Assembly: GCA_014763665.1 (NCBI GenBank)
Contig: JACXUY010000008.1
Span: 1 to 48,899 of the forward strand
Length of the DNA: 48,899 nt
Direction of reading: 5' to 3'
Source: Gammaproteobacteria bacterium
GTDB lineage: Bacteria; Pseudomonadota; Gammaproteobacteria; Thiomicrospirales; Thiomicrospiraceae
This document shows, one piece after another, positions 10,015-17,749 of this stretch. Position 1 is the stretch's first letter, and each line of letters opens with the position of its first letter. The position numbers and the translations under genes are program-made. The notes below the pieces were generated by a model. It searched no databases and was not told the origin of the DNA. It was given only the letters and a program-made list of their open reading frames with translations.

Positions 10015-10428
10015 ATGAAACTATTTTTTTGGGTCAACGCCGCCTTTGTTTACGATCTGCTAATTTTAGCGGCGTTAAGTATGGTGTTGTCTGCACTTTA
10101 TACCCTAATAGGTGGCGAAGCTTTTCACGAAAAGCCTCTGTTATTGCTATTGTTTCAATTGAATTGGTTAGCCATGATCAGTGCTTATTATCTTATCAGT
10201 TGGCGACGTGCTGGGCAAACCATTGGCATGCGTGCTTGGCGTATTAAAGTAGTTAGCCTTTCTAACGCCTCATTAAGCTGGCCAGAGTGCTGGAAACGGT
10301 TAGCCGCTGCTATGGTCAATCTGCTGACCTTGAATCTCGGCTGGCTGGGCTATTTTCATCCTGCACAAAAAAGTTTAACCGATTATTTATCTCACACACG
10401 CATAGAGCGCTTGCCCAAAAACAGTTAG
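10015..10428 (+). CDS. RDD family membrane protein
   Basis: The protein has an N-terminal hydrophobic hairpin, then GQTIGMRAWRIKVV and a second hydrophobic segment, ending with SLTDYLSHTRI. These are RDD-domain patches. The usual Arg at the start of helix 1 is not evident (WVNAAFVYDLL). I place the start at the ATG at 10015, giving 137 residues that begin just before helix 1. A GTG at 9964 would add 17 unconserved residues but would sit only about 12 bp after a possible -10 (TACAAT, 9947-9952). Neither start has a strong ribosome binding site. Function is unknown; some RDD proteins affect ion exchange. Confidence 0.75.
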   Translation: MKLFFWVNAAFVYDLLILAALSMVLSALYTLIGGEAFHEKPLLLLLFQLNWLAMISAYYLISWRRAGQTIGMRAWRIKVVSLSNASLSWPECWKRLAAAMVNLLTLNLGWLGYFHPAQKSLTDYLSHTRIERLPKNS

Positions 10429-10462
10429 AATAGATGGTAACTCATTTTACTCAGGAAGCGGT

Positions 10463-11299
10463 ATGGCCAAGCTCATCATTCATCGCGCTCACTTAACCCA
10501 AGCCGAACAAGCATTACTACAAACTCATTTTGGTAGCGAGGCAGTGGCGGTAGCACAACATCACCGTATCGAGCTAAGCGAAACGCCTTCGACAGAAACC
10601 CTTTCCACCATCCGAGCATTAAGCGATTGGGATATTAACTGTTTGCCAGATGACTTTGATCCAAGTCAGGTTAAGTTGATTATTTCCGATATGGACTCAA
10701 CACTGATTAATATTGAGTGTATTGATGAAATCGGTGAACACCTAGGCATTAAAGCACAAATCAGCCACATTACCGAATCGGCCATGCGTGGCGAGTTGAA
10801 TTTTGAACAATCCCTAACCAAACGTGTTGCTCTATTAAAAGGCACACCTTTGTCGGCGTTAGAAACCGTCTACCAACAACGCTTAAAACTCAATGACGGG
10901 GCTGAGCAACTGATTGAAATGACCAAGGCGAGAGACATAAAGTTTGCTTTGGTGTCAGGCGGTTTTACCTTCTTTACCGACCGCTTGCAAGCACGACTGG
11001 CATTGGACTTCACACGGGCTAACGTGCTGGGCTTTGATGACAATCAACACACCAGCGGCGAAGTGGTGGGTGACATTATTGGTGCAGAAGCCAAGCGTGA
11101 GTTTTTACTCGAACTTTGCGATCAGCTGGGTATTGGTCCGAATCAAGCGATTGCCGTGGGTGATGGTGCTAACGACCTGCGCATGATGCAAGATGCGGGG
11201 CTTTCAGTGGCTTATCATGCCAAACCTACGGTGCAAGCTGCCGCCGATACCGCTCTCAATCACCGTGGGTTGGATGCCATTCTCGACTTTTTGCTGTAA
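10463..11299 (+). CDS. serB: Phosphoserine phosphatase SerB
   Basis: The 278-residue HAD-family enzyme has the nucleophile motif DMDSTLI at 76-82, VSGGFTFF as motif II and GDGANDLRMM as the acidic motif. The SerB-specific CIDEIGEHLGI follows motif I. The N-terminal ~70 residues are a short regulatory-type extension. It hydrolyses phosphoserine to serine, the last step of serine synthesis, in the cytosol. AGGAAG precedes the ATG. It follows the RDD gene by 34 bp and may be co-transcribed. Confidence 0.95.
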   Translation: MAKLIIHRAHLTQAEQALLQTHFGSEAVAVAQHHRIELSETPSTETLSTIRALSDWDINCLPDDFDPSQVKLIISDMDSTLINIECIDEIGEHLGIKAQISHITESAMRGELNFEQSLTKRVALLKGTPLSALETVYQQRLKLNDGAEQLIEMTKARDIKFALVSGGFTFFTDRLQARLALDFTRANVLGFDDNQHTSGEVVGDIIGAEAKREFLLELCDQLGIGPNQAIAVGDGANDLRMMQDAGLSVAYHAKPTVQAAADTALNHRGLDAILDFLL

Positions 11300-11306
11300 T
11301 ATCCCT

Positions 11307-11346
11307 AAACAGGCCTTGTACCAATAGTCGACTAGGCTGTTTAATC
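11307..11346 (+). terminator. Possible imperfect terminator after serB
   Basis: AAACAG-G-CCT near 11307-11316 pairs with AGGCTGTTT near 11334-11342 with one bulged G, then TTTAAT. The long loop and short T tract make it weak. Confidence 0.3.
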
Positions 11347-11363
11347 GCACTGGGAGCAACTCC

Positions 11364-12899
11364 ATGAAACGCATACTTCTGGGTCTAATCAGCGTCTTAA
11401 TCCTCGGCTTCGCCTCTCTATGGTTGCTACTCTTTACCAGCACCGGTAATGGTATTTTGAAGCCTTGGCTGGAGAGTTATCTTCAAGGCTATGTGCCAGA
11501 TGTAAAGCTTGAAGCGTTTAGCTTGCGCCCTGAGCAAACACGATTCACCCTATCGCTCAAACAAAATGCGCGCTTGGAAATCGATGCGACAAGCAACCTG
11601 TGGCAACAAAGCGCACTAGGCACTTGGCGGCTACATGCAACGGATCTTTCCGAACTGAACACACTCTTACCCCTTGCCCTAGGCGGCGCGATGAGCAGTG
11701 AAGGTCGTTTTAACATTGCTCCCGATACTTTAGATGTCGATGGCAAGCTGCAATTCCCGCACAGTCTACTCAACTTCCATGCCCAACAAGCCAGCGCAAG
11801 CACCCCTATTCAAGCGCAGCTTTCTGGCGACTTGGCTTTAACCGACTTATGGACGCTACTGGCGCAACCCAAACTGGCTTCAGGAACCTTGTCCGTGGCG
11901 ACATCCGCTGATATTCCACGTCAAGAGCCTCTGAAATTGGGCGCACAAGTAAAATTGACTGTGCCAGACGGAGTAGCTTATCATCAAGCCATTAATCAAC
12001 TCAGCGAATTACAACTGCCGCAAGATCAACCCTTTAGTTTAAGCAGTCATAGTGACATAGTATCTGGCCATAGTTTAAGCAAGCTACAAGTCAGCAGTCC
12101 CTTAGCCCAAATCCAGCTCAGCGATTTACGTTATGTGTTAGGCAGCGACGATATCAGCACCCAACATGAAATGCAGGTCAATGACCTAGCTCGCCTCGTC
12201 TTCTTAACCAAAACACCCTTGCACGGCACATTAACCGCAACGGGCGATGCGCAGCTGAATCTCAAAACCAAAGCCCTCACTGCCACAGTTAATAGCGACA
12301 CCCTAGGTGGACGCATTAACGCCAAGCTAGCAAACCAACAGCTCACAGCAACATTGCAAGACCTGTCGGCTGTTGAATTGTCCCGTTTACTGGGCATGAA
12401 ACCGGTATTCAAATCTCGACTCGAAGGTCAAATTAATTACCATATTGCCCAACAACAAGGCACCTTTTCTGCTTTACTGTCTGATGGTCAAATTCTACCT
12501 AACGATGTCAGTGCTTTGCTCAACCAAGCAGCACGTTTTGATGTTACGCGCGAAGTTTATAAAACCGTGACCACTCAAGGCCATATCCAACAAAAAGTCA
12601 TTACCGCCGATTTGGATATGCAAAGCCAACTGACACACATCAACAGTCAAGGCGCACGCATCGACCTAAGCCAGCAGCAGTTGGATATGTTAATTAATGT
12701 GGCAATTCAAGGACTCAAACTGCCTGTACACCTAAAGGGCGACCTAACTAGCCCAAGCGTCAGTGCCGACTTTGCCAGCTTACTGCAACAAAACTTCAAA
12801 CAGAATTTACAACAGAATGCCGAAAAAGCAGCACGAGAAGCGATTGAAAAAGAGAAGGAGAAACTTCAGCAACAGTTTAAGTTACCGAAGCTGTTTTAA
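11364..12899 (+). CDS. AsmA-like periplasmic protein with N-terminal membrane anchor
   Basis: The 511 residues start with one membrane segment (about 5-28, MKRILLGLISVLILGFASLW) followed by a long region of alternating beta-type repeats rich in Gln, Leu, Ser and Thr. The C terminus is a charged helix of Glu, Lys and Gln ending KLPKLF. The pattern of repeated LxGxLxLxxL segments fits the AsmA/TamB/YhdP group of repeating beta-groove proteins that move lipids to the outer membrane, but I see no diagnostic motif. GGGAG lies before the ATG. It converges on bolA with a 4-bp gap. Confidence 0.55.
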   Translation: MKRILLGLISVLILGFASLWLLLFTSTGNGILKPWLESYLQGYVPDVKLEAFSLRPEQTRFTLSLKQNARLEIDATSNLWQQSALGTWRLHATDLSELNTLLPLALGGAMSSEGRFNIAPDTLDVDGKLQFPHSLLNFHAQQASASTPIQAQLSGDLALTDLWTLLAQPKLASGTLSVATSADIPRQEPLKLGAQVKLTVPDGVAYHQAINQLSELQLPQDQPFSLSSHSDIVSGHSLSKLQVSSPLAQIQLSDLRYVLGSDDISTQHEMQVNDLARLVFLTKTPLHGTLTATGDAQLNLKTKALTATVNSDTLGGRINAKLANQQLTATLQDLSAVELSRLLGMKPVFKSRLEGQINYHIAQQQGTFSALLSDGQILPNDVSALLNQAARFDVTREVYKTVTTQGHIQQKVITADLDMQSQLTHINSQGARIDLSQQQLDMLINVAIQGLKLPVHLKGDLTSPSVSADFASLLQQNFKQNLQQNAEKAAREAIEKEKEKLQQQFKLPKLF

Positions 12900-12903
12900 G
12901 GCA

Positions 12904-13218
12904 TCAACTGTGCTTACTACCTGCACAAGTTGGGCTTTCGGGTATCTCATAGCCACGTTGTTTCCATTCGTCTGGCGTGTAGGTGTGAATACCTAGCGCA
13001 TGAACCACGCCACCAGTTACTGGCGCAACCACCTGTTGCACTTTGCGATGACGAGCAACCAATGACAAGCCATTAAAAGCGTCACTGACAACAGTAACTT
13101 TAAAGTGAGAATTGCCACCTTTCCCGCTGCTGTGCAAATGGCTCTCGTTATCGACTTCGATAAAGTCGGGTGATAAATCAGTGGTTAAACATTGCGTGAT
13201 GGCTTCTTCTAAAGACAT
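12904..13218 (-). CDS. bolA: BolA family protein
   Basis: The 104 residues carry SHFKVTVVSDAFNGLSLVARH followed by HALGIHTYTPDEW, the BolA fold with its conserved HA(L)xxHTYT motif. BolA proteins bind iron-sulfur clusters with monothiol glutaredoxins and affect morphology and stress genes. The gene begins 5 bp after the DUF302 gene ends, so the two form an operon. The tail has a Cys (PTCAGSKHS) like that of E. coli BolA. Confidence 0.88.
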   Translation of the reverse strand: MSLEEAITQCLTTDLSPDFIEVDNESHLHSSGKGGNSHFKVTVVSDAFNGLSLVARHRKVQQVVAPVTGGVVHALGIHTYTPDEWKQRGYEIPESPTCAGSKHS

Positions 13219-13223
13219 GATGC

Positions 13224-13700
13224 TTACTCCGCAACACTTTGTACAATATCATCGAGCAAACGATGAATGGGTTGATAAACTTTTAATTTAGGCGGTACTT
13301 TGTAGCTAACAAAAACCTTGTTAGGCTCTGTTGGTAATGTGTAAACACTAATACCGTAGGGACACAGTGCAATGTTGTGCACATTATCGCGCATCATCGC
13401 TTGCGATAAATCGGCCTTACAGAATAAAACGGTTTCACCACCCGTGGCGTAGATAGCTTGTTTGTAACCCAAATCGGCACTGGTACGATCAATCATATCT
13501 TTAACATGAGACACCGCACTAATGACCATACCACGCTCCTCAATCGCTGCTGTCAGGTCTTCGCGCACCTGCTCATAGGTTTTACCCGGCAAGGTATAAA
13601 CCATCGCCTCACTGATTTTCTGGGGTTTAATGGGAGCCGACACCGCTAGCGATGACCAAGCCAAGGCAAATAAGGGAATCGACATTAAGGCTTTCATCAT
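13224..13700 (-). CDS. DUF302 domain protein, secreted
   Basis: The 158 residues start MMKALMSIPLFALAWSSLAVSA, a Sec signal peptide. The rest contains CKADLSQAMMRDNVHNIALCPYGISVYTLP, typical of DUF302 proteins. I chose the ATG pair at 13700 because AGGAGA lies just upstream; the open frame extends 18 codons further without a start signal. DUF302 proteins are common near sulfur and thiosulfate metabolism genes but have no settled function. It heads an operon with bolA and lies close to the sulfide oxidation operon. Confidence 0.82.
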   Translation of the reverse strand: MMKALMSIPLFALAWSSLAVSAPIKPQKISEAMVYTLPGKTYEQVREDLTAAIEERGMVISAVSHVKDMIDRTSADLGYKQAIYATGGETVLFCKADLSQAMMRDNVHNIALCPYGISVYTLPTEPNKVFVSYKVPPKLKVYQPIHRLLDDIVQSVAE

Positions 13701-13735
13701 TTTGTCTCCTATTACACAGCTGAATACAAAGTATT

Positions 13736-13783
13736 TTAACATGCGCCCTTTCATTCCGTATAATAAGCTTAATTTGCGCGCAA
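13736..13783 (+). promoter_or_regulatory. Strong sigma70 promoter of the ferredoxin gene, with downstream palindrome
   Basis: TTAACA at 13736-13741, 17 bp, and a perfect TATAAT at 13759-13764. The start point would be near 13771. The 10-bp palindrome TTGCGCGCAA at 13774-13783 falls at the beginning of the transcript and could be an operator. Confidence 0.75.
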
Positions 13784-13798
13784 GAATAAGGAAGGTTT

Positions 13799-14062
13799 AT
13801 GAGTAGCACTATCCAAATTACCATTGAAGGCTTAGGCACCATTCCATGGCAAGGTCAAAGTAGCCTATTGGAAGCGTTGGAGGAAGCTGGTATCTATGTC
13901 AACTATAGCTGTCGTGCTGGCATCTGCGCTGCCTGTCGAGCTAAGCTGGTCAGTGGCGACATCAGTTGGCGCAACCAACCCATCTTAGCGATGGATGAAA
14001 CAGATATTTTAACCTGTTCAGTAGTGCCCACCTCGAATATTGTCATTCAATTGCCTGATTAA
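13799..14062 (+). CDS. 2Fe-2S ferredoxin (plant/adrenodoxin-fold)
   Basis: This small acidic protein of 87 residues has Cys38, Cys43, Cys46 and Cys73 in the pattern C-x4-C-x2-C-x26-C (SCRAGICAAC and ILTCSV), the plant-type 2Fe-2S signature. It should be a cytosolic one-electron carrier. AAGGAAGG precedes the ATG. No reductase or oxygenase partner adjoins it. It is divergent from the DUF302-bolA pair and followed by a hairpin. Confidence 0.92.
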   Translation: MSSTIQITIEGLGTIPWQGQSSLLEALEEAGIYVNYSCRAGICAACRAKLVSGDISWRNQPILAMDETDILTCSVVPTSNIVIQLPD

Positions 14063-14083
14063 AACCCTGTCGTTAAGACAGGG
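14061..14083 (-). terminator. Hairpin between ferredoxin and cytochrome c4 genes
   Basis: CCCTGTC at 14065-14071 pairs with GACAGGG at 14077-14083 around a 5-base loop. On the minus strand TTTT follows, so it fits the end of the fcc operon. The plus strand lacks a T tract but the stem may still help end the ferredoxin transcript. Confidence 0.7.
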
Positions 14084-14119
14084 TAATATTCAGTTAGGGA
14101 ATATCTGCAAAGACACCGC

Positions 14120-14839
14120 CTAATTTTTCCCTTTTTGCGCTGGCAAATTGGCATAGTAAGCTGCCAGTGACTTAATTTCATCATCGGTTAAATTACTGGC
14201 AATCATGCGCATCATGCCATTACTATCACTGGCACGCGTTGACTGTTTATAGGCCTGCATGGTGCGTTCAAAATGCAGCACTTCTTGCCCAGCTAGGGCA
14301 GGCGTTTCATTAATACCGCCCTCGCCTTTCACACCGTGACAACTGGCACATGGCGTAATCAGTCGCTTAGCATCGCCATGACGCACGATAATGTCGGCAT
14401 TTTTATGATCTGCCTTCGATAATTCCGGCTTTACACTAGCTGTCGGTGACGATTGAGCGGCATAATAAACCGCTAAATCCGCCATTTGCTGATGAGTCAG
14501 CATCGAAGCCGCTGCCGCCATAGCGCCAGCACCCCGATGTTGCGCAAAACGCCCTTGTGCATAATCGAGTAAGGTTTTGTATGTGTACTCAACACGTTGC
14601 CCAGCTGTTGACGGCCAGTTACGCGTTAAACCTTGCCCTGCTTCACCATGACAGCTGGCACACATCATATCCTGATTGAGCTGTTTGCCACGAGCTGCAT
14701 CCCCCTTAGGCATAGCGGTCAAGGTGGCTTTCAGTTCAGCAGGCGTCCATTCGCTGGCTTTAGCAGTGTGCTCTTGCGCCAAAACTGAGCCGCTTAACAT
14801 TAAAACACCGCTTAGGGTCATAACAGAAGTTAATTTCAT
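14120..14839 (-). CDS. Dihaem cytochrome c4-type protein
   Basis: A Sec signal peptide (residues 1-21) precedes two similar haem domains. The haem motifs are C60-ASC-H64 and C164-ASC-H168, each followed by a helical half ending ADLAVYYAAQ or KSLAAYYANLP. This is the cytochrome c4 layout: a periplasmic two-haem electron carrier that often feeds terminal oxidases. The start at 14839 is chosen because GGGAG lies six bases upstream. It is the last gene of the five-gene operon, 11 bp after fccB. It could accept electrons from FccAB or deliver them to the oxidase-like complex upstream. Confidence 0.9.
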   Translation of the reverse strand: MKLTSVMTLSGVLMLSGSVLAQEHTAKASEWTPAELKATLTAMPKGDAARGKQLNQDMMCASCHGEAGQGLTRNWPSTAGQRVEYTYKTLLDYAQGRFAQHRGAGAMAAAASMLTHQQMADLAVYYAAQSSPTASVKPELSKADHKNADIIVRHGDAKRLITPCASCHGVKGEGGINETPALAGQEVLHFERTMQAYKQSTRASDSNGMMRMIASNLTDDEIKSLAAYYANLPAQKGKN

Positions 14840-14850
14840 GCTCATCTCCC

Positions 14851-16191
14851 TCACGCAAAACAATCTTGAGTAAAGCTACGTATCCACGCCTGCTGGTAAG
14901 CCGCACCTTGACGAATCTGCACTGGTGTTTGCTGTAAAGACGGATAACGGTTAGGATTAACGCGATACATCACATTACCTTCTTTCAAACGGAACACGTC
15001 GGCAACAAACAACCCGTAATCACTGCCCGCTAAGGCGTAACAGGTATTTTCCCAAACGGGATTTTCATTGGGTTCTTTACCCGCCAGTGCATTCACTACC
15101 GCCATTGCGGTCACTTTCGCCTGACTATTTGCCGAAAAACCCGATTTAGGTGCCATACCACCGTGCGTAGCATCACCCAACACATAAACATCTTTAAAAT
15201 GATTAGAGGCGAAATCAGTTAAGTTGACCGGACACCAACCCTTTTCGTCCGTTAGTCCCAGTTGCTGGGCGATTTTACCAGCTCTCATCGGTGCAATGAT
15301 ATTGAGTACATCTGCTTGAATAGTCCCCGCCTCAAAGTGCACGGTTTTACTCGCCGCATCAATCGACTTAACCTTGCCGCCTTCTTTAGCCCGCACCCAC
15401 TCTAAATGAGAAGGTGTAGTGTGCGTCTTCACGTCACTGGGCATACCTTCCATAAATTCAGCTGGAATATTGAAGTTATAAAGGCGATTCCATCCCAGCA
15501 ACATATTCTTGTCGGTAACAAATTGATTTTTCGGGTCTAAAATGACAATTTTGGCATTTGGATTATGCTTCGCACACCATTCTGTTACCAAGGACGCACG
15601 TTCATAAGGACCAGGCGGACAACGATAAGGATTAGGAGGCGCTACCAGCACAAAGGTACCACCCTGTGGCATGGCTTTAAGCTGGTTCGCAAGTAATTGT
15701 GTCTGCTCTCCTGGGATCCAACCGTTCGGAATACTGGTATTGGCAATACTTTCTGAATAACCTTCGATCTTGTCATACAGAATTTCGATACCTGGTGACA
15801 CCACCAGTTTGTCGTAACTGATGTCTTTACCACCTGCAAGGCGCAGGCTTTTCTTGTCTAAATCACCACCAACAACCGTATCAAAAACAAACTCAATGCC
15901 ATATTTGCGAGCAAAGTCGTCATAAGTCACTTCTAGGTCTTTCATACCAATATGACCAGTAACCACTTCAGTACTACCGTAAGGGCGAATGTAGGTGCGA
16001 TTTTTTTCAATCACCGTAACACGTATGCTCTTATCAGCCAGTTTTAGGTATTTAGCAAAGGTAGCACCACCAACACCACCACCCAACACCACCACGTGCG
16101 CCTGTGCTTGCGCAAAGAGTCCGCGCGTTGGCAAAGCCAACGATAAGGCACCTAAACTAGCCGCTGTTAAAAATTGACGACGATTCATCAT
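14851..16191 (-). CDS. fccB: Flavocytochrome c sulfide dehydrogenase, flavoprotein subunit
   Basis: The 446-residue precursor starts with a twin-arginine signal (NRRQFLTAASLGAL), as expected for a flavoprotein folded in the cytosol and exported. The FAD-binding GGGVGG lies at 37-42. The family signature YRCPPGPYERASLV contains Cys191. NTCYAL with Cys384 near the C terminus is the probable second half of the redox disulfide, by comparison with the known Cys161/Cys337 pair in the mature Allochromatium enzyme. A third Cys (GWCPV, 320) is present. The protein oxidises sulfide and passes electrons to the cytochrome subunit. AGGAG lies seven bases before the chosen ATG. The gene follows fccA by 11 bp. 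Confidence 0.93.
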   Translation of the reverse strand: MMNRRQFLTAASLGALSLALPTRGLFAQAQAHVVVLGGGVGGATFAKYLKLADKSIRVTVIEKNRTYIRPYGSTEVVTGHIGMKDLEVTYDDFARKYGIEFVFDTVVGGDLDKKSLRLAGGKDISYDKLVVSPGIEILYDKIEGYSESIANTSIPNGWIPGEQTQLLANQLKAMPQGGTFVLVAPPNPYRCPPGPYERASLVTEWCAKHNPNAKIVILDPKNQFVTDKNMLLGWNRLYNFNIPAEFMEGMPSDVKTHTTPSHLEWVRAKEGGKVKSIDAASKTVHFEAGTIQADVLNIIAPMRAGKIAQQLGLTDEKGWCPVNLTDFASNHFKDVYVLGDATHGGMAPKSGFSANSQAKVTAMAVVNALAGKEPNENPVWENTCYALAGSDYGLFVADVFRLKEGNVMYRVNPNRYPSLQQTPVQIRQGAAYQQAWIRSFTQDCFA

Positions 16192-16202
16192 AGCTATTCT
16201 CC

Positions 16203-16505
16203 TCAATCCAACTTTTGTGCGGCAAAATAGTCTGCCATGGCTTCATATTCCTCTGGTGTAAAACCTTCAGCGACTTTAATCATCAGCGTTGAAGCCCGTT
16301 TACCCGACTTGAAATCGGTCATGGCTTGCACAAACTGTGCTTTAGGCATGCCTGCTAAGGCAGGAAATGCTTCATTAACCAATTTGCCTTGAGTGCCATG
16401 ACAAGCCGCACAGGTTTGTGCCGCCATTTCACCTGGCATGGGTTCAGCCATCACGGGTAACGCCAAGACAAACAGTGATGACAATAAGATTTTATTGATG
16501 TTCAT
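16203..16505 (-). CDS. fccA: Monohaem cytochrome c, FccA-type subunit of sulfide dehydrogenase
   Basis: The 100-residue precursor has a Sec signal (1-20) and one haem site C32-AAC-H36. The rest, including FKSGKRASTLM (likely Met ligand) and EAMADYFAAQ, matches the small cytochrome subunit usually found beside FccB (also called SoxE). It should take electrons from the FAD of FccB. GAGGAG lies seven bases before the chosen ATG; the open frame runs upstream into the membrane-protein gene without a better start. Gaps to both neighbours are 11 bp. Confidence 0.88.
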   Translation of the reverse strand: MNINKILLSSLFVLALPVMAEPMPGEMAAQTCAACHGTQGKLVNEAFPALAGMPKAQFVQAMTDFKSGKRASTLMIKVAEGFTPEEYEAMADYFAAQKLD

Positions 16506-16516
16506 GAAATAGCTCC

Positions 16517-17746
16517 TCATTGCATCCACACATAAAAACCAATGGCAAAAAAGTGCACAATCCACAACACAATGAGCGATAAGGCAATATGTCCCATACG
16601 CACGACGGTGGCTGAAGGTGTGTATTGCCCAACCGTTTGGCCCGCTTGCCATGCCACAGTTAACAAATAACTCAGCACTCCACCACCTAATACGGCAAAG
16701 GTAATGAAAAACAATAGCGTGCTATACCAATCAATATTGAGCGGATAGCCCATGACATCGAAACCAAACTGACCCACCAGCACCGACCAACGCAAGGCTT
16801 CACGCGCTGCCGCTACGATAATGAGTGCGACGGCTCCCACAGGTAAGACCATATAGCTGTGCATCGAATCACGCTGTTGATTCCACACCCAAGTGGCATA
16901 AGCCACAAAGCCTAACAAAGCCACTAAGGACACCAACATCCAAGGGCTGGTGGCAAATTCAGCTTGTTTTCCTTCTAGCCCCATCATCCAGAAAGCAGCG
17001 ACGATAACCGAAATAACACCACCAAAAGTTACCCATTTCAAACCTAGAGCGCCAACCCAATCAAGGTAAGCATGGTCAGCATCAGCACGAACACGGAAGA
17101 AACGACGCATAGCGATTAAGAATGCGCCCGTTACTGGCACACTCAAACTGATAAAGAAAGCAAAGCGCCACAGATTGTAACTGTGCAGTTGCGTACCCGA
17201 TGTATCCAACTTGCCTTCTGGGGCATACCACTGCATCCATAAGTCGGGTGAGAGCATTTGGTTGGTTAATGCGTGCATAATGAAACCCACCACCAACAGC
17301 AATACCACTGAAGCCAGCAAACTCCCTGGACACTTAACCGATTGTTTTGGATTGGCTAGGTCGCCATTCATCCAATAATAGGCATACATGAGAATGTAAC
17401 CGACACTGAGAATGACAATAAAACCAATCACCCACCAAGCTGACAGCAGATTACTGGTATACCAAAAAGGATCGTAAATCACCTGCACAAACAGTAAGGG
17501 AGCGACACCTATCACAATCGCCACCGACAGCATGACTTTACCCACACCCAACATGGTGCTGGCTAATTGACGCTTATGCGCGTCTTTCGATAAAGAACCC
17601 CACAGCGTCAAACCGGTTGCACCCAACATCAGCTGCACGGCAGCAATGTGCAGAGCAAAGGTCAGCACCCCAAGCACCAAAAATACCAAGGGATGCATTG
17701 GCAACCCAGCTGGGTCGCGCAGGGCATTTAATACTTCAGCTTCCAT
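16517..17746 (-). CDS. Polytopic membrane protein, putative second subunit of a bd-like oxygen reductase
   Basis: The 409 residues form about ten membrane segments with little soluble mass. The N-terminal half (HPLVFLVLGVLTFALHIAAVQ and GVAPLLFVQVIYDPFWYTSN) resembles the first helices of the CydA-like protein encoded just upstream, which suggests a paralogous fold. The two Glu residues of helix 3 seen in that protein are absent here, so this subunit probably lacks the active-site haems. It starts 3 bp after the upstream gene, which points to a two-subunit complex. I do not recognise a named family with confidence. Confidence 0.7.
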   Translation of the reverse strand: MEAEVLNALRDPAGLPMHPLVFLVLGVLTFALHIAAVQLMLGATGLTLWGSLSKDAHKRQLASTMLGVGKVMLSVAIVIGVAPLLFVQVIYDPFWYTSNLLSAWWVIGFIVILSVGYILMYAYYWMNGDLANPKQSVKCPGSLLASVVLLLVVGFIMHALTNQMLSPDLWMQWYAPEGKLDTSGTQLHSYNLWRFAFFISLSVPVTGAFLIAMRRFFRVRADADHAYLDWVGALGLKWVTFGGVISVIVAAFWMMGLEGKQAEFATSPWMLVSLVALLGFVAYATWVWNQQRDSMHSYMVLPVGAVALIIVAAAREALRWSVLVGQFGFDVMGYPLNIDWYSTLLFFITFAVLGGGVLSYLLTVAWQAGQTVGQYTPSATVVRMGHIALSLIVLWIVHFFAIGFYVWMQ

Positions 17747-17749
17747 GTT

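Noticed and set aside
15230-15236. Cys320 (GWCPV) of FccB as the second redox cysteine
   Set aside because: The distance from the C terminus and the NTCY context fit Cys384 better as the homologue of Cys337 in the mature Allochromatium enzyme.
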